A program made the position numbers and the translations under genes. From contig JAIEQI010000042.1 in NCBI GenBank assembly GCA_019747875.1, positions 1 to 64,000 of the forward strand: 64,000 bases of DNA, in the 5' to 3' direction. Below the pieces are notes generated by a model. It saw only the letters and a list, made by a program, of their open reading frames with translations, was not told where the DNA came from and did not search any database. This document shows positions 63,340 to 64,000 of this stretch, piece after piece. Numbering within the stretch: the stretch's first letter is position 1; each line of letters begins with the position of its first letter. The DNA is from Candidatus Obscuribacterales bacterium (GTDB taxonomy: Bacteria > Cyanobacteriota > Vampirovibrionia > Obscuribacterales > Obscuribacteraceae).

Positions 63340-64000
63340 CTACTTAGCGAGTGCTCGAGCGTGTTCGGAAATCTTGTTCAATTCACGCTGTAGTTCCTCG
63401 TGAATGATGCCATTGGAGGCGAGAATGTGTCCGGACTCCATTTCGAAATCGCAACCGGATGGGCAAGTTACGATGCCACCAGCTTCTCGAATTATCAGCG
63501 CGCCAGCAGCAACATCCCAGGCATTCAATTTGAATTCCCAGAAACCGTCGAGTCTTCCGCACGCTACATAACAGAGATCAAGCGCTGCTGATCCGTCACG
63601 ACGAACTCCATGGCAGAGATCAGTCAGGTGTTGAAACTCCTGCATGTTCGAATACTTAGCATTCTTACTATCAGGAGGAAAGCCAGTTGCGAGCAAACTC
63701 GCATCGAGCGTTTCCACACTGGAGGCTATAATCTGCTGTCCATTGAGAAAGGCGCCAGCTCCTTTTTCAGCTTGAAATCGCTCGTTGTTCACCGGATTGA
63801 ACACCAAACCAAAAATCACCTCACCTTTTTCTTCGAATGCAATTGAAACGCAGAAAAACGGATAGCCGTGAGCAAAGTTCGTGGTGCCATCCAATGGATC
63901 AATAATCCAACGGTGATCAGCTGAATCAGCATCAAGTGCGCCCGATTCCTCCCCTAAAATTTTGTGATTAGGAAATACTTCCCGAATTGTCTGAATCACC
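63340..64000 (-). CDS. Inositol monophosphatase family protein (partial, N-terminus beyond window)
   Basis: The window holds the last 220 codons or so; the reading frame continues past the edge. The lithium-sensitive phosphatase motifs are clear: LGEESG (metal ligand Glu), WIIDPLDGTTNFAHG (motif A) and AWDVAAGALIIREAGG (motif B). Also GLVFNPVNNERFQAEKGAGAFLNGQ, typical of SuhB/IMPase. Hydrolyses inositol-1-phosphate or related sugar phosphates with Mg2+. Only the upstream end is missing; no frameshift is seen. Confidence 0.92.
   Translation of the reverse strand, partial: VIQTIREVFPNHKILGEESGALDADSADHRWIIDPLDGTTNFAHGYPFFCVSIAFEEKGEVIFGLVFNPVNNERFQAEKGAGAFLNGQQIIASSVETLDASLLATGFPPDSKNAKYSNMQEFQHLTDLCHGVRRDGSAALDLCYVACGRLDGFWEFKLNAWDVAAGALIIREAGGIVTCPSGCDFEMESGHILASNGIIHEELQRELNKISEHARALAK

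Noticed and set aside
1..64000. tRNA, rRNA, prophage or integrative element
   Set aside because: I looked for tRNA-like cloverleafs, integrase or transposase genes and attachment repeats in the gaps and saw none; a covariance-model search would be needed to exclude small RNAs.

Overview
The window is 64 kb of bacterial chromosome. The base composition is moderate and even throughout, starts are mostly ATG with AGGAGG-like ribosome sites, and there are no rRNA, tRNA, phage or transposase genes. Several traits together suggest a non-photosynthetic relative of cyanobacteria of the Obscuribacterales/Melainabacteria type: very large Lys/Pro/Glu-rich proteins of no known family, TPR proteins, histidine kinases sharing one membrane input module, Tad-type pseudopilins, and GC-rich dispersed hairpin repeats. 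That placement is inference; no marker gene decides it.

Layout. 1-396: a 21-bp tandem array, a perfect 38-bp palindrome and one dispersed GC-rich hairpin. 397-3005: YbjQ-like lipid- or periplasm-directed protein, Tat-exported PhoD-like phosphatase, secreted dienelactone hydrolase. 3140-11029: a protein of four exact 98-residue GspE-N-like repeats, divergent from a Tad-like cluster (TPR protein, TadE-like, TadG-like with VWA, TadE-like, DUF4388-TM-TPR). 11081-12646: repeat-rich zone holding a GT9 glycosyltransferase whose C-terminus is translated from the repeats. 12647-18783: TPR protein, then an operon of hybrid-free histidine kinase, single-domain response regulator and a membrane/zinc-ribbon protein with 18-residue repeats; the last three genes overlap by 4 nt each. 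19207-25732: a two-gene, probably defensive unit (1667-residue helicase with a Vsr-like nuclease domain, plus a protein with a HEPN-type RNDFAH motif). 25951-28451: two unknowns. 28603-33085: two adjacent histidine kinases with complementary defects. 33258-36566: PHP-domain protein and a TonB-C-like membrane protein. 36637-39164: a P-type ATPase lacking the catalytic Asp, plus a PacL-like partner. 39330-48210: deoC, carB, an alpha/beta hydrolase, a trypsin-like protease, a gamma-carbonic anhydrase and small unknowns. 48703-51111: mutS2. 51864-60306: two giant helical proteins with hydrophobic C-terminal regions. 60510-64000: GT2 glycosyltransferase, a polytopic membrane protein and a partial inositol monophosphatase.

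The strongest leads are: (i) the kinase pair at 28603-33085, where one lacks the phosphoacceptor His but keeps the ATP-binding boxes and the other keeps the His but has lost them; (ii) the helicase-nuclease/HEPN-like pair; (iii) the apparently dead P-type ATPase with a small membrane partner; (iv) repeat elements captured into a coding sequence.
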